Below, piece after piece: positions 54,363 to 63,653 of a DNA stretch of 64,000 nucleotides. Location: contig NZ_KE340297.1 of NCBI RefSeq assembly GCF_000413315.1, forward strand, positions 2,302,581 to 2,366,580. The letters run 5' to 3'. Position 1 is the first letter of the stretch. Every line of letters begins with the position of its first letter. A program made the position numbers and the translations under genes. This DNA is from Propionibacterium sp. oral taxon 192 str. F0372 (GTDB lineage Bacteria > Actinomycetota > Actinomycetes > Propionibacteriales > Propionibacteriaceae). The notes under the pieces were generated by a model. It saw nothing but the letters and a program-made list of their open reading frames with translations, ran no database searches and was not told the origin of the DNA.

Positions 54363-55298
54363 TCATGACAAATCGGGGGTCACCGTAGCGACGTTCATGC
54401 GGCGCCCAATAATCCAGCACAGCAGAACGACAAGGAAATATGCCGTGAGATTCCATGCCGTCGTAGACCACTGCGAACCAGAGATCGTCCGCAACTGCTC
54501 CACCCGGTTCCCAGCCACGGCATAGCCGAAGGCGAAAACATTGTTCACCGCATGGACGGCGACCGCAGCCTCCAGACCGCCGGTAAGCACCACCAAGGTG
54601 CCAATCAACAGCCCGAAACCTAGCCGATCGACGAAGAGCGGGACGTCCTGGGTTCCATGCAACCCGGCAAAGATGAGGGCGGAGACCACCACTGCGACCC
54701 AATTAGCCCGCCCCAAGATGCCCGAGGCCTGCAGTAGGTATCCCCGGAAGAAGAACTCCTCCCCGGCCGCTTGCAGGGGGGCCGTGAGGACGATTGCCAG
54801 CATCCACCATCCCCATCCCGCGCCCGGGTTCCAGGTCGGAGGATCATCCCATCGCGACAGCCAGTGGACACTGTTAAGCATCACAACAGCCACCAGCAGC
54901 GTAGCCAAGGCGTAGCGCCATCTGAAACCGGGCTGCACCGAACACGCCCATTTCGGGGCGAGATGGTGGACCCGCGCGACCACCACCAGGACAAGCAGGA
55001 CCAGAGCCCCGATCGCCAAGTGAGTGGCAACCATTCCGGATAGATGCTGGAAACCTATCGCTTGTTCCCGGTAGACCCCAAAATGCCCAGGGGTTCCGTT
55101 CAACACCCAAGCACAGGCCACGAGCAGCCACGCAAGCCCGGGGACGATGACCACATAACCGGCCAGGATCGCCAAGACTCCGCCCAACGAAGTCGCGGCC
55201 GAGGTAGACAAAGGTTCGCGGCGCAGTACCGCCGGATATGACAGCCCCGGACTAGGATCGGCGATGCGGGTGCCGAACAACCATCCGAATCTGTTCAC
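54363..55298 (-). CDS. CPBP-family intramembrane glutamic protease
   Basis: A 311-residue membrane protein with about eight hydrophobic segments. The family motif [14 protein letters not shown], followed by FAGLH and HAVNN, places it in the CPBP (CAAX protease and bacteriocin-processing) family, where the paired Glu residues are catalytic. Substrates in bacteria are mostly unknown. It starts with a GTG at 55298 overlapping the stop of the FAH-family gene (GTGA), so it is the second gene of a two-gene unit, upstream of the tRNAs. Confidence 0.88.
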   Translation of the reverse strand: MNRFGWLFGTRIADPSPGLSYPAVLRREPLSTSAATSLGGVLAILAGYVVIVPGLAWLLVACAWVLNGTPGHFGVYREQAIGFQHLSGMVATHLAIGALVLLVLVVVARVHHLAPKWACSVQPGFRWRYALATLLVAVVMLNSVHWLSRWDDPPTWNPGAGWGWWMLAIVLTAPLQAAGEEFFFRGYLLQASGILGRANWVAVVVSALIFAGLHGTQDVPLFVDRLGFGLLIGTLVVLTGGLEAAVAVHAVNNVFAFGYAVAGNRVEQLRTISGSQWSTTAWNLTAYFLVVLLCWIIGRRMNVATVTPDLS

Positions 55299-56113
55299 TC
55301 CTGGAACCCCACGATGTCATCGACCACTGGATTGGACAATTCGCCGATTCCTTCGATGTTCACGCTGACCGTCTGCCCAGCAACCATCGGCCCCACTCCC
55401 ATGGGGGTCCCGGTGAGCAGGACATCACCGGGCAGCAGGGTAGCAAAGGCCGAGACATGGGCAATCAGTTCGGCGATCGAGAAGACCATGTCTTTGGTGC
55501 ACCCATTCTGCTTCACCTGCCCATCCAAGTTGGTGACCACCGACAAATCACCGGCTTCCTCGAGGCCGAAGTGAGTGACAATCCACGGCCCCAGCGGGCA
55601 GAAGGTATCGAATCCCTTGGCGCGGGTCCACTGTCCATCAGTACCTTGTAGATCCCTGGCAGTGACGTCGTTGGCACACGTATAGCCGAAGATGACTTCT
55701 GCGGCACGTTCCACCGGCACTTGGCGGCAGATTCTGCCAATGACCACCGCAAGTTCGCCCTCGTAGTGGGTATCCCGGGATAGGGTCGGCCGGACGATGG
55801 GCTCTTCGGGGCCGATGACCGAGGTGTTCGGTTTCATGAAAATCAGTGGTTCCGGGGGAACTTCATTACCCAGTTCCGCAGCATGGGCTGCATAGTTACG
55901 GCCCACGGCCAGGATCTTGGAGCGAGGGATGACCGGTGCCAGCAACCGCACATCGGCGAGATCCAGTCGCTCCCCCGTCCAGTTGACCGGTGCGGCCAAC
56001 GGATCGCCGTCAATGACGGCCACCGTTTCCGGGTATTGCCCCTGGTCCGCTGCGAGTTCAACGATCCCGAAGCGCGGGTCGGCGCCCACGGATGCGAAAC
56101 GAGCTATACGCAT
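55295..56113 (-). CDS. Fumarylacetoacetate hydrolase (FAH)-family protein
   Basis: A 272-residue member of the FAH superfamily. [41 protein letters not shown] (metal-binding Glu), [14 protein letters not shown] and [12 protein letters not shown] are the standard motifs. Family members hydrolyse acylpyruvates, decarboxylate oxaloacetate or act in aromatic degradation; the exact substrate cannot be given. It is coupled to the CPBP gene by GTGA overlap, and lies 42 bases downstream of cimA on the same strand, so readthrough from the branched-chain genes is possible. Confidence 0.9.
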   Translation of the reverse strand: MRIARFASVGADPRFGIVELAADQGQYPETVAVIDGDPLAAPVNWTGERLDLADVRLLAPVIPRSKILAVGRNYAAHAAELGNEVPPEPLIFMKPNTSVIGPEEPIVRPTLSRDTHYEGELAVVIGRICRQVPVERAAEVIFGYTCANDVTARDLQGTDGQWTRAKGFDTFCPLGPWIVTHFGLEEAGDLSVVTNLDGQVKQNGCTKDMVFSIAELIAHVSAFATLLPGDVLLTGTPMGVGPMVAGQTVSVNIEGIGELSNPVVDDIVGFQE

Positions 56114-56155
56114 GCCCTGATTCTAGGCAATCGCATTCAGTTCCCACCCAGACGG

Positions 56156-57754
56156 TCAGCCCACCACCGCCGGTACACGTACCAAGCCGTAGAGATAGGC
56201 ATCGGAAAGCGCTTCCCAAGATGCCTCGATCACATTTGTCCCCACTCCTACCGTGGTCCACCCGTGTTCCCCGTCGCTGGTATCGATGAGGACCCGCACG
56301 ATGGCGTCGGTGCCCCGGCCCTCGTCTAGGATTCGCACCCGGTAGTCAGTGAGCTGGTAGTCGGCTACTTGCGGGTAGACCGGAGTCAAGGCACGGACCA
56401 AGGCATCACCCAAGGCGTTGACCGGACCGTTGCCCTCGCCGATGACTCCATAACGTTCACCCCCGGCCATCAGCTTGAGGGTGGCCTCTGAATTGTCGGT
56501 CTCCCCCACTGTCGGCCCGTTACTAGTATGCACCCGCCAATTGATCAGCTTGAAGGGCAAAGTGAGAGCGCCGGTCATGGATCGCACCAGCAACTCGAAG
56601 GAGGCATCCGCTGCCTCGTAAGAATACCCTTGGGCCTCTCTGTCCTTGATCGTACGGGTAATCTCGGATGCAAGTTCCTGGTCATCAAGGTTCAAACCGA
56701 ACTGGGCGGCCTTCATCTGCACCGACGCCCGTCCGGACATGTTCGAGATCAGCATCCGCATGTCATTGCCGACCAGTTCCGGGGCGATGTGCTGGTAGAG
56801 ATCCGCATTGACCTGGATCGCGCTGGCATGCAGCCCGGCCTTGTGGGCGAAGGAGGAAGCGCCTACATAGGGCTGCCGGGGAAGGTGTGGCTGATTGGCT
56901 ATCTCAGCGATGGCATGGGAACCATGAGTCAGCCCGGCGAGTTGTCGAGCGGTGACCACCGGCCAGTCGTATTTCATCTGCAGATTCGCGATCAGCGTTG
57001 TCAAATCCATGTTCCCGGTGCGTTCGCCGTATCCGTTCACTGTTCCCTGGACGTGCATCACCCCAGCGTCAATCGCAGCCAAGGTGTTGGCCACGGCGCA
57101 ACCAGTGTCGTTGTGGCAATGCACCCCCAGATCAGCTCCGATCTGTGCGGCCGCGGAGACGATGTCAGCCATCCTAGACGGCAGCATCCCACCATTGGTG
57201 TCGCACAGCACAACGACCTCGGCGCCTGCCTCGGCAGCCACCCGGACAACTTCCAATGCGTAGCCGGGATCAGAATCAAAACCGTCGAAGAAGTGTTCAC
57301 AGTCCACGAACACCCGACGTCTCCTGCTCACCAAGTAGGCAACGGTGTCGGAGACCATTGCCAAGTTTTCCTCCAAGGTTGTGCGCAACGCCTCCAAGAC
57401 GTGTGCATCATGGGATTTCGCCACCAAACAGATGTGGCGAGTACCGGCATCAAGCAGAGCCTGCACCTGAGGATCCTCGGCGGCACCGATCCCAGCCTTG
57501 CGCGTCGCTCCAAAGGCGACAAGTTCGGCATTGCACAAATTCAATTCGGTTCTGGCCCGGGTAAAAAACTCGGTATCCGAGGGGTTGGCGCCAGGCCAAC
57601 CGCCCTCAATAAAATTCACCCCCAGCCGATCAAGGTAGCCCGCGATGCGCAGCTTGTCTTCAACGGTCAGGGTGATCCCCTCCTGCTGAGCCCCATCACG
57701 CAGGGTGGTGTCGTAGAGGTGGAAGACCTCAGGCATTACCGGCATCGGGCTCAT
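56156..57754 (-). CDS. cimA: (R)-citramalate synthase
   Basis: A 532-residue enzyme that condenses pyruvate and acetyl-CoA to citramalate, entering isoleucine synthesis without threonine. The N-terminal barrel has LYDTTLRDGAQQEGITLTVEDK and GVNFIEGGWPGANPSD, which separate the CimA class from LeuA, with the metal-binding HCHNDTGCAVANTLAAIDAG. The C-terminal regulatory domain follows. Start at ATG 57754 overlaps the ilvE stop. With leuCD and leuB near by, the later steps to 2-oxobutanoate are also encoded in the window. Confidence 0.93.
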   Translation of the reverse strand: MSPMPVMPEVFHLYDTTLRDGAQQEGITLTVEDKLRIAGYLDRLGVNFIEGGWPGANPSDTEFFTRARTELNLCNAELVAFGATRKAGIGAAEDPQVQALLDAGTRHICLVAKSHDAHVLEALRTTLEENLAMVSDTVAYLVSRRRRVFVDCEHFFDGFDSDPGYALEVVRVAAEAGAEVVVLCDTNGGMLPSRMADIVSAAAQIGADLGVHCHNDTGCAVANTLAAIDAGVMHVQGTVNGYGERTGNMDLTTLIANLQMKYDWPVVTARQLAGLTHGSHAIAEIANQPHLPRQPYVGASSFAHKAGLHASAIQVNADLYQHIAPELVGNDMRMLISNMSGRASVQMKAAQFGLNLDDQELASEITRTIKDREAQGYSYEAADASFELLVRSMTGALTLPFKLINWRVHTSNGPTVGETDNSEATLKLMAGGERYGVIGEGNGPVNALGDALVRALTPVYPQVADYQLTDYRVRILDEGRGTDAIVRVLIDTSDGEHGWTTVGVGTNVIEASWEALSDAYLYGLVRVPAVVG

Positions 57755-58830
57755 CGGACGCGCACCATCCAGTTCCGCTCGTCGGCGCGGCGCCCGTACT
57801 GGATATCCAGCAGATAGTTACGCAATGCCATGGTGACTGAATCCTCGCGGACCTCCAGCTGATGAGTCCCGTCGACATCCTTCAGCGAGCCGATGGGGGT
57901 TATCACAGCCGCGGTGCCGCAGGCGAAGAGTTCCGTCACCGAGCCATCCGCGATACCAGTCGTCACCTCGGCTAGCTCGACAGGGCGCTCCACCGGGGTA
58001 AGGCCTAGCTCAGGCGCGATGGTCAGGATTGAATCCCGGGTAACCCCCGGCAGGATGTTTCCGTTCAGATTGGGGGTAACCAACTGACCAGATGCGGTGA
58101 CCATGAAAAAATTCATGCCACCCAGTTCCTCCACCCAGCGCTTTTGGGCGTTGTCCACAAACAATACTTGGGAACAGCCTTGCTCGTAGGCCAGTTCCTG
58201 GGGAAGCAGCGAGGCTGCGTAGTTTCCGCCGCATTTCGCATGACCGGTACCGCCATTGGCTACCCGGGAATACTCCCGGGAAACCCAGATGTCCACCGGG
58301 GCCACGCCTCCGGTGAAATAGCTGCCCACTGGTGAGGCGATGAGAATGTAGGAGACATCCTGAGCCGGACGCACGCCGAGGAAATCCTCCTTGGCGACAA
58401 TGAAGGGACGCAGATACAGGGACTGTTCGTGGCCTGCAGGAACCCAGCGTTCGTCGAGGGTGACCAAGTTCCGCACGGATGTGAGAAAGTCCTTAACCGG
58501 CAGCTGCGGCAGGGCCAAGCGGCGTGCCGAATTGGCCAACCGCTCACCGTTCTTCTCTGGGCGGAACAACCAGACCGAGCCATCGGCATGCCGGTAGGCC
58601 TTCAGCCCCTCGAAGACCTCCTGGGCGTAGTGGAAGACCGCCGAACCGGGACCCAACCCCAAAGGCTGGTTGATCACGATCCTGTCGTTTCCCCAACCCG
58701 TCGTTATGCTCCAGTCGGCTACGGCCATGTGGTCGGTGAAGTGTACTCCGAAACCGGGTTCGGCGAAGACCTCGTCGATCCTCGCTTGTTCCGTGAAAGT
58801 GGCGTCGCCAGGAAGCTCGAATGACAGCAT
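57751..58830 (-). CDS. ilvE: Branched-chain amino-acid aminotransferase
   Basis: A 359-residue class IV (fold-type IV) transaminase for the last step of leucine, isoleucine and valine synthesis. Features are GLGPGSAVFHYAQEVFEGLKAYRHADG, LYLRPFIVA, the PLP Lys in GGTGHAKCGGNYAASLLPQ, and LGGMNFF. I chose the ATG at 58830 (MLSFELPG); upstream frame to 58911 is not conserved. It is coupled to cimA (ATGA) and divergent from leuB, with three palindromes in the 128-base gap. Confidence 0.95.
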   Translation of the reverse strand: MLSFELPGDATFTEQARIDEVFAEPGFGVHFTDHMAVADWSITTGWGNDRIVINQPLGLGPGSAVFHYAQEVFEGLKAYRHADGSVWLFRPEKNGERLANSARRLALPQLPVKDFLTSVRNLVTLDERWVPAGHEQSLYLRPFIVAKEDFLGVRPAQDVSYILIASPVGSYFTGGVAPVDIWVSREYSRVANGGTGHAKCGGNYAASLLPQELAYEQGCSQVLFVDNAQKRWVEELGGMNFFMVTASGQLVTPNLNGNILPGVTRDSILTIAPELGLTPVERPVELAEVTTGIADGSVTELFACGTAAVITPIGSLKDVDGTHQLEVREDSVTMALRNYLLDIQYGRRADERNWMVRVR

Positions 58831-58846
58831 GAGCGCAACTCTAGAC

Positions 58847-58915
58847 TGGCGCGCGCCACATGAATTTCCCGTTACACATCGTGAACCCACGATGTGCTCT
58901 CGTCCCCACATGTGG
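58847..58915. promoter_or_regulatory. Three palindromes between ilvE and leuB
   Basis: TGGCGCGCGCCA (58847-58858), a perfect 22-base palindrome with arms CACATCGTG and CACGATGTG around AACC (58875-58896), and CCACATGTGG (58906-58915) lie within 69 bases in the divergent promoter region. They are likely operators; the regulator is unknown. The 22-base one is the strongest. Confidence 0.55.
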
Positions 58916-58958
58916 AATCAGCGGCGCCCCTCAACGAGCGCTGATTAGGCTTCGACGC

Positions 58959-60023
58959 ATGAATACTTCCCAGACCACCATCGCAGTCATCCCCGGGGAT
59001 GGTATCGGCCCCGAAGTGGTGGCTGAGGCCCTCAAGGTGCTCACGGCCACCGTTGGTGAGGATGCCTTCGCATTCCGCCACTACAGTCTGGGGGCCCAGC
59101 ACTGGTTGGAAACCGGGGAGGTCCTGAACGACGACACCCTGGCTGGACTCGCCACCGCGGACGCCATCGTCCTAGGAGCCGTCGGAGCCGCCCCGGGCTC
59201 CACCCAAATACCTTCCGGACTCCTGGAACGGGGGCTGCTACTCAAGTTGCGTTTCGCCTTCGATCAGGACGTGAACCTCCGCCCTTCGAAAACCTACGCC
59301 GGGGTCGGTTCGCCGCTCACCGAGCAGATCACAGCCAAGGGTCCTATCGACTTCGTCGTCGTGCGTGAGGGCACTGAAGGCCTGTACGCAGGCAACGGCG
59401 GGACCCTTCGCCGAGGTACCGATGACGAGGTGGCCACGGAGGTCTCGGTGAACACTGCCATGGGGGTTCGTCGCGTGGTGCGCTATGCCTTCGAGTTGGC
59501 CATGCGGCGTGGCAAGCACCTGACCCTGCTCCACAAACACAATGTCCTAGTCAATGCCGGGGGGCTGTGGACCCGTATCTTCACCGAAACTGCAGGACAG
59601 TTCCCCGATGTGCGCACCGACTACCTACACATCGATGCAGCAACCATCAAGCTGATCACCGATCCCGGGAGTTTCGACGTGATCGTCACTGACAATCTGT
59701 TCGGCGACATCATCACCGACGAGGCCGCGGCCATTACTGGAGGCATCGGTCTCGCCCCCTCGGCGAATATCAACACCGCCCGTACCTTCCCATCCATGTT
59801 CGAGCCCGTGCACGGTTCAGCTCCCGACATCGCCGGGCAGGGCATCGCTAATCCAACCGCGGCCATCGCATCGATGGCCCTCATGCTTGATCATCTCGGC
59901 CATCACGAGGATGCCCGGCGCATCGAGCAGGCTGTGGCTGCCGACATGGCGGATAACATATCGACGGCGACGCGCTCCACTTCACAAATCGGCGACGCAA
60001 TCGCTGCTGCGGTGCGAAGTTGA
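58959..60023 (+). CDS. leuB: 3-isopropylmalate dehydrogenase
   Basis: A 354-residue NAD-dependent dehydrogenase of the leucine pathway, probably also acting on 3-methylmalate in the citramalate route. [69 protein letters not shown] and [21 protein letters not shown] are intact. I chose the ATG at 58959 (MNTSQTT); TAGGCT 7 bases upstream may be the -10 box of a leaderless mRNA. The start is 128 bases from ilvE. Confidence 0.95.
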   Translation: MNTSQTTIAVIPGDGIGPEVVAEALKVLTATVGEDAFAFRHYSLGAQHWLETGEVLNDDTLAGLATADAIVLGAVGAAPGSTQIPSGLLERGLLLKLRFAFDQDVNLRPSKTYAGVGSPLTEQITAKGPIDFVVVREGTEGLYAGNGGTLRRGTDDEVATEVSVNTAMGVRRVVRYAFELAMRRGKHLTLLHKHNVLVNAGGLWTRIFTETAGQFPDVRTDYLHIDAATIKLITDPGSFDVIVTDNLFGDIITDEAAAITGGIGLAPSANINTARTFPSMFEPVHGSAPDIAGQGIANPTAAIASMALMLDHLGHHEDARRIEQAVAADMADNISTATRSTSQIGDAIAAAVRS

Positions 60024-60067
60024 TGACAGCCAGAGCAGATGGAGTCCCGGAGAACTTGTCCGCGGCA

Positions 60068-60829
60068 TCATCCAATCCCAGTCTCCCCGGTCACCGCAGG
60101 CCAGGCATTCGGTGCGCAGGAATCGAGCTTGAGGGATTGCTGCTGCATGACCGGTGAAGGGCCGCCGTTCACCGGGCAACCGACATGCCCCAGCCCCAGG
60201 TAGTGCCCCACCTCATGATTAACCAAGTAACCGCGGTACTCCTCGACCGGCTGAGAAGCCCAAGTCGGGGTGCCGAAGGCCCATCGGTCGACGTTCAGAT
60301 ACACGGTGTTGCCCACGCGGCAAGACAAGATCTGAGAGGTTCCTAGCTCTCCGCAGCCCACATCGGTCGTACGGCCCGTAGCGAGTTGGATGGTGAGATC
60401 TGCCCGCGCCGGTTCGTTGATTAGGGAGAAAGCGATCCGCCCGTCCCATCGCCAGGAACGCTCGTCGTCCAGGATGGTCTGGATCCGGGCCGCGATCTCA
60501 TCGACCGGCAACGGAATCGCGTCCTCCATCTGCAGCACCCAAGCACGCACATCCGGGTTAGTCGCGGTGGTCGGCACTGTAACGGTGTTGTACACGAAGG
60601 TTCCGCTGGAAGGCAGATCTGAGTGGGCGTAACCCAAGCCGTCGACCCAGGCGGCTTCCAAGGCCCCCGCAGACGGGGGCGGAGCAGACGTTGCGGGCAT
60701 TGAATTCACGTCGGTTCCCGGGGATGTCGAGGCAGACGGCTCAGTGCTCGGCAGGTCATTGGACCGGGCATGACCACATCCCGCCAGGGCCACCCCGACC
60801 CCGGCCATCACAACAGCGCGTCTGGACAT
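60068..60829 (-). CDS. DUF3152 secreted lipoprotein, metalloprotease-like
   Basis: A 253-residue lipoprotein with a twin-Arg-containing signal peptide (MSRRAVVMAGVGVALAGC), lipidated Cys at 18, then a Ser/Thr/Pro linker to about residue 60. The DUF3152 domain follows, with ILDDERSWRWDG and the zinc-protease-like motif HEVGHYLGLGH at residues 205-215 and VMQQQSL after it. The family resembles metzincins, but activity is not established. The ATG at 60829 is preferred; a GTG one codon earlier is possible. Convergent with leuB. Confidence 0.85.
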   Translation of the reverse strand: MSRRAVVMAGVGVALAGCGHARSNDLPSTEPSASTSPGTDVNSMPATSAPPPSAGALEAAWVDGLGYAHSDLPSSGTFVYNTVTVPTTATNPDVRAWVLQMEDAIPLPVDEIAARIQTILDDERSWRWDGRIAFSLINEPARADLTIQLATGRTTDVGCGELGTSQILSCRVGNTVYLNVDRWAFGTPTWASQPVEEYRGYLVNHEVGHYLGLGHVGCPVNGGPSPVMQQQSLKLDSCAPNAWPAVTGETGIG

Positions 60830-60930
60830 CACCCAGATGACAATAGTTCCCCGCTCAACCCCACCGTCCCCGGGGTCAGTCGAGGACCACTTACCGAGGC
60901 ATCCAGCAGCAAAGCTGACCTAGCCGATAG

Positions 60931-61164
60931 CTACCGCCAGCCAGCCGCATTGAACTCCCAGATTCCGGGGTTCTACATGCCCACAGATACGACAGACCGT
61001 TGTGGACTGCACCAGGGACTGGGACCGCGAACACTGATGTGGCCAAGCAGTTGCACAGTCACATCAGCAGCACCTACCAACGCGCCTTGCGCTTCCAGTC
61101 CAAGGTCACCGTCCAGGTATCCCAACCATCGAACCACGGTTACTACCTCGACATGACGGTTTGA
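60931..61164 (+). pseudogene. Possible degraded gene fragment with coding-like 3' part
   Basis: The 419-base region between the DUF3152 gene and the SPFH gene has an open stretch from 60931 to a TGA at 61162-61164. Its last 40 codons, from a GTG at 61039, read like real protein (VAKQLHSHISSTYQRALRF, then a beta-like tail ending GYYLDMTV), with the third-position GC bias of neighbours. There is no ATG, no ribosome-binding site, and in-frame stops lie just upstream. No family is recognised. The rest of the region shows nothing. Confidence 0.3.
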
Positions 61165-61251
61165 CCCTGATCATCTCCCGACCTTGAGGGTCCGCTCACC
61201 CGTGGTCCCATATGCTCGGTGACAGACACATCATCACGAAAGGTGCCGCCC

Positions 61252-62376
61252 ATGGGTCTTATGGACAAACTGCGTGGAGAACTCGTTGACATCATTGAGT
61301 GGCTGGAGGATTCCCGGACGCTGCTGGCCTGGCGTTTTCCGCGCTACCAGAACGAGATCAAGCAGGGCGCACAGTTGATCGTGCGCGAGGGCCAGATGGC
61401 CATCTTCGTGTACCAGGGTCAGCTTGCCGACACTTTTGGGCCCGGCACTTACACCCTGAATACCCAGAACCTGCCGATCATGTCGACCCTCCAAGGCTGG
61501 CAGTACGGCTTCAACTCGCCATTCCGTTCTGAGGTCTACTTCGTCAACACCCGTCCTGTCACCGATCTGCGGTGGGGCACCCCGAATCCCATCACCCTGC
61601 GTGACCCGGACTTCGGGATGGTGCAGATCAGGGCCAATGGATTGTGCATCATCAGGGTCATAGATCCGGTCATCTTCCTGCGTCAGGTCATCGGCACCGA
61701 TTCCCAGGTGGGTATCGACGAGATCACCGAGTTACTGCGCAGGGAGATCTCCCAGGGCTTCTCCGACATGATCATGTCGACTGGTCTGGGTGCTATCGAC
61801 TTGCAGGGCAGGCAGGCCGAGCTCTCGGCCAAACTCGCCGAGATCGTGCGCACCCGCGTCGACGACGAATTCGGGCTGGGCATTGATTCCATCACGATGA
61901 ACGTCTCCCTACCCGAGGAGATCACCCAGGCGATGACCCGCGGCGTAGCCAAGGGCGTCGAGGAGCAGGGCTGGATCAACCAGATCAAGGATATGAACCG
62001 CTACCAGCAGGCCAAGCAGGCCGACGCCATGACTACCGCGGCAGGCAATCCCGGTGGCGGCATGGGAGAGGCAATGGGAGCCGGGATCGGTTTCGGGATC
62101 GCCCAGCAGATGGCCAGCCAGACAACCGCCACACCGGCTCCCCCACCGCTGAACCCTTCTGGGCAGTCCTTCCATGTGGAATTGAACGGACAGGCAGCCG
62201 GTCCCTATACCATGGAGCAGTTGTCCTCCATGGCTTCCGCTGGACAGATCAATCCCAATTCCCAGGTTTGGGCCCCTGGCATGGCTGGTTGGCTACCCGC
62301 ATCACAGGTGGGCCCCTTGTCCCAGCTCTTCCAGACTCCACCCCCACTTCCTGGTGAAGGAGCGCAAGCCCGATGA
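61252..62376 (+). CDS. SPFH-domain protein with C-terminal GYF-like domain (YdjI-like)
   Basis: A 374-residue soluble protein. The N-terminal SPFH ('virion core/YdjI') domain covers about residues 1-280 (ELVDIIEW, then WRFPRYQNEIKQGAQLIVREGQMAIF and the VTDLRWGTPNPITLRD segment). A Gly/Ala/Met-rich linker leads to a GYF_2-like domain at about 305-353 (GPYTMEQLSSMASAGQI, then VWAPGMAGWLPASQV). B. subtilis YdjI works with YdjG and YdjH to recruit a PspA homologue to stressed membrane. The ATG at 61252 has GAAAGG upstream. Its TGA overlaps the next gene's ATG. Confidence 0.85.
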   Translation: MGLMDKLRGELVDIIEWLEDSRTLLAWRFPRYQNEIKQGAQLIVREGQMAIFVYQGQLADTFGPGTYTLNTQNLPIMSTLQGWQYGFNSPFRSEVYFVNTRPVTDLRWGTPNPITLRDPDFGMVQIRANGLCIIRVIDPVIFLRQVIGTDSQVGIDEITELLRREISQGFSDMIMSTGLGAIDLQGRQAELSAKLAEIVRTRVDDEFGLGIDSITMNVSLPEEITQAMTRGVAKGVEEQGWINQIKDMNRYQQAKQADAMTTAAGNPGGGMGEAMGAGIGFGIAQQMASQTTATPAPPPLNPSGQSFHVELNGQAAGPYTMEQLSSMASAGQINPNSQVWAPGMAGWLPASQVGPLSQLFQTPPPLPGEGAQAR

Positions 62377-63575
62377 GCACAGGACAACCCTCGATCCCTG
62401 CCAGGACGGGGATCGAGGGGCTCGTCGAGCACACCCGGGAGCGGACCAGTGACCGGGCAGTTCTCCACCTGACTGAGGCAACCCGCACCTACCCTTGCCC
62501 AAACTGCGGTGCCAACCTCGCGTGGAATCCAACCTCACAGGATCTGGGGTGTGGTGCCTGCGGCACCCATCTGCCACTCACCCCAGACGTCGCGGAGCCC
62601 ACGCAGGTCATCAAACGCGATCTAGATTCCACAATGGAGGCTTTCACGGCCCAGAACCAGACTGCCCAATTCCAGGCTGACAAGGAGATTGTTTGCCAAA
62701 ACTGTGGTGGGCACACGCTGTTCACCGGCACCTTGACCACGGTACGCTGCCCTTACTGCAACACTCCGATTCAACGCGATGACGTGCAGGATTCTCCACT
62801 CAGGTTGCCGATTGATGCGGTGCTTCCGCTCAGCATCGACTTGGACACCGCAACCCAGGCCATCGAGAAATGGATCAACACCCGTCGGCTGGCACCTAGT
62901 GCCTTCAAGAAATATCGACAGCTAGGTTCCTTCACCTCGGTCTATCTACCTTATTTCAGCTACGATGCGGCCACCACGACTCGCTACGACGGGGCCCGTG
63001 GAGTTACCCGGGTCGAGGTCTACACCGATTCCGAAGGCAACACCCATACCCGCACTCATGTCGACTGGTATCCGGTCGCGGGTGTGGTCAAAAATGCCTT
63101 CGCCGATGTCACTGGTCATGCCACCGCGGGGCTGCAGGACGAGAAGGTTACCGAGCTCGAACCGTGGCCGATGGAGGCAGCCCATCCCTATTCGCCGCAG
63201 TTCGTCGCCGGTCATCTAGCGCGCACCTATGACGCCGATCCTCGTCAGGTGTTCGACCGTTTGGTGGAGCCACGCATGGAATCGGTCATTGAGCAGACCA
63301 TCTGCAGCGACATCGGTGGTGATTTTCAGCGGATCCACTCGATGCGGGTGCTGTGGCACATGCTGCGTTTCGCCCAACTCGCCCTGCCGGTCTGGATGCT
63401 CACCGTCACCTTCAAAGGTCAGCCCTTCCAAGTGATGGTCAACGGAGTCACCGGAGAGGTCCAGGGGCAGCGCCCGTGGAGTGCGGTGAAGATCACCCTG
63501 CTGGTGCTGTTGGGCGTGGCCATTGTGATTGCGCTGCTCCTGCTGTACCAGTACTACGAACAAACGCCACACTAA
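62373..63575 (+). CDS. Double zinc-ribbon protein with C-terminal membrane anchor (YdjG-like)
   Basis: A 400-residue protein. Two zinc ribbons near the N-terminus have Cys pairs at 42/45 with 60/63, and 108/111 with 126/129. A middle domain of about 220 residues with YLPYFSYDAATTTRYDGARG follows, then one membrane helix (about 371-391) and a short tail. Proteins of this kind are often annotated TFIIB-type zinc ribbon. In B. subtilis the equivalent YdjG sits in the pspA-ydjGHI stress operon. It is coupled to the SPFH gene (ATGA). Confidence 0.8.
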   Translation: MSTGQPSIPARTGIEGLVEHTRERTSDRAVLHLTEATRTYPCPNCGANLAWNPTSQDLGCGACGTHLPLTPDVAEPTQVIKRDLDSTMEAFTAQNQTAQFQADKEIVCQNCGGHTLFTGTLTTVRCPYCNTPIQRDDVQDSPLRLPIDAVLPLSIDLDTATQAIEKWINTRRLAPSAFKKYRQLGSFTSVYLPYFSYDAATTTRYDGARGVTRVEVYTDSEGNTHTRTHVDWYPVAGVVKNAFADVTGHATAGLQDEKVTELEPWPMEAAHPYSPQFVAGHLARTYDADPRQVFDRLVEPRMESVIEQTICSDIGGDFQRIHSMRVLWHMLRFAQLALPVWMLTVTFKGQPFQVMVNGVTGEVQGQRPWSAVKITLLVLLGVAIVIALLLLYQYYEQTPH

Positions 63576-63603
63576 GCAGGGAAAGCTGCGCCGACGAAGG
63601 TGA

Positions 63604-63643
63604 AAGGGCGGTCCGTCTCGCGATGGTGCGACGGACCGCCCTT
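63604..63643. terminator. Bidirectional hairpin terminator
   Basis: Perfect 14-base arms AAGGGCGGTCCGTC and GACGGACCGCCCTT with a 12-base loop, between the convergent YdjG-like and flotillin genes. Confidence 0.85.
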
Positions 63644-63653
63644 CGTCATTCGG

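Noticed and set aside
53059-54525. Open frame of 488 codons running through the dehydrogenase, both tRNAs and the CPBP gene end
   Set aside because: It is antisense to two good genes and crosses both tRNA genes; composition is not protein-like.
56528-57817. 429-codon frame opposite cimA
   Set aside because: Antisense of cimA; His/Gln-rich and without a ribosome-binding site.
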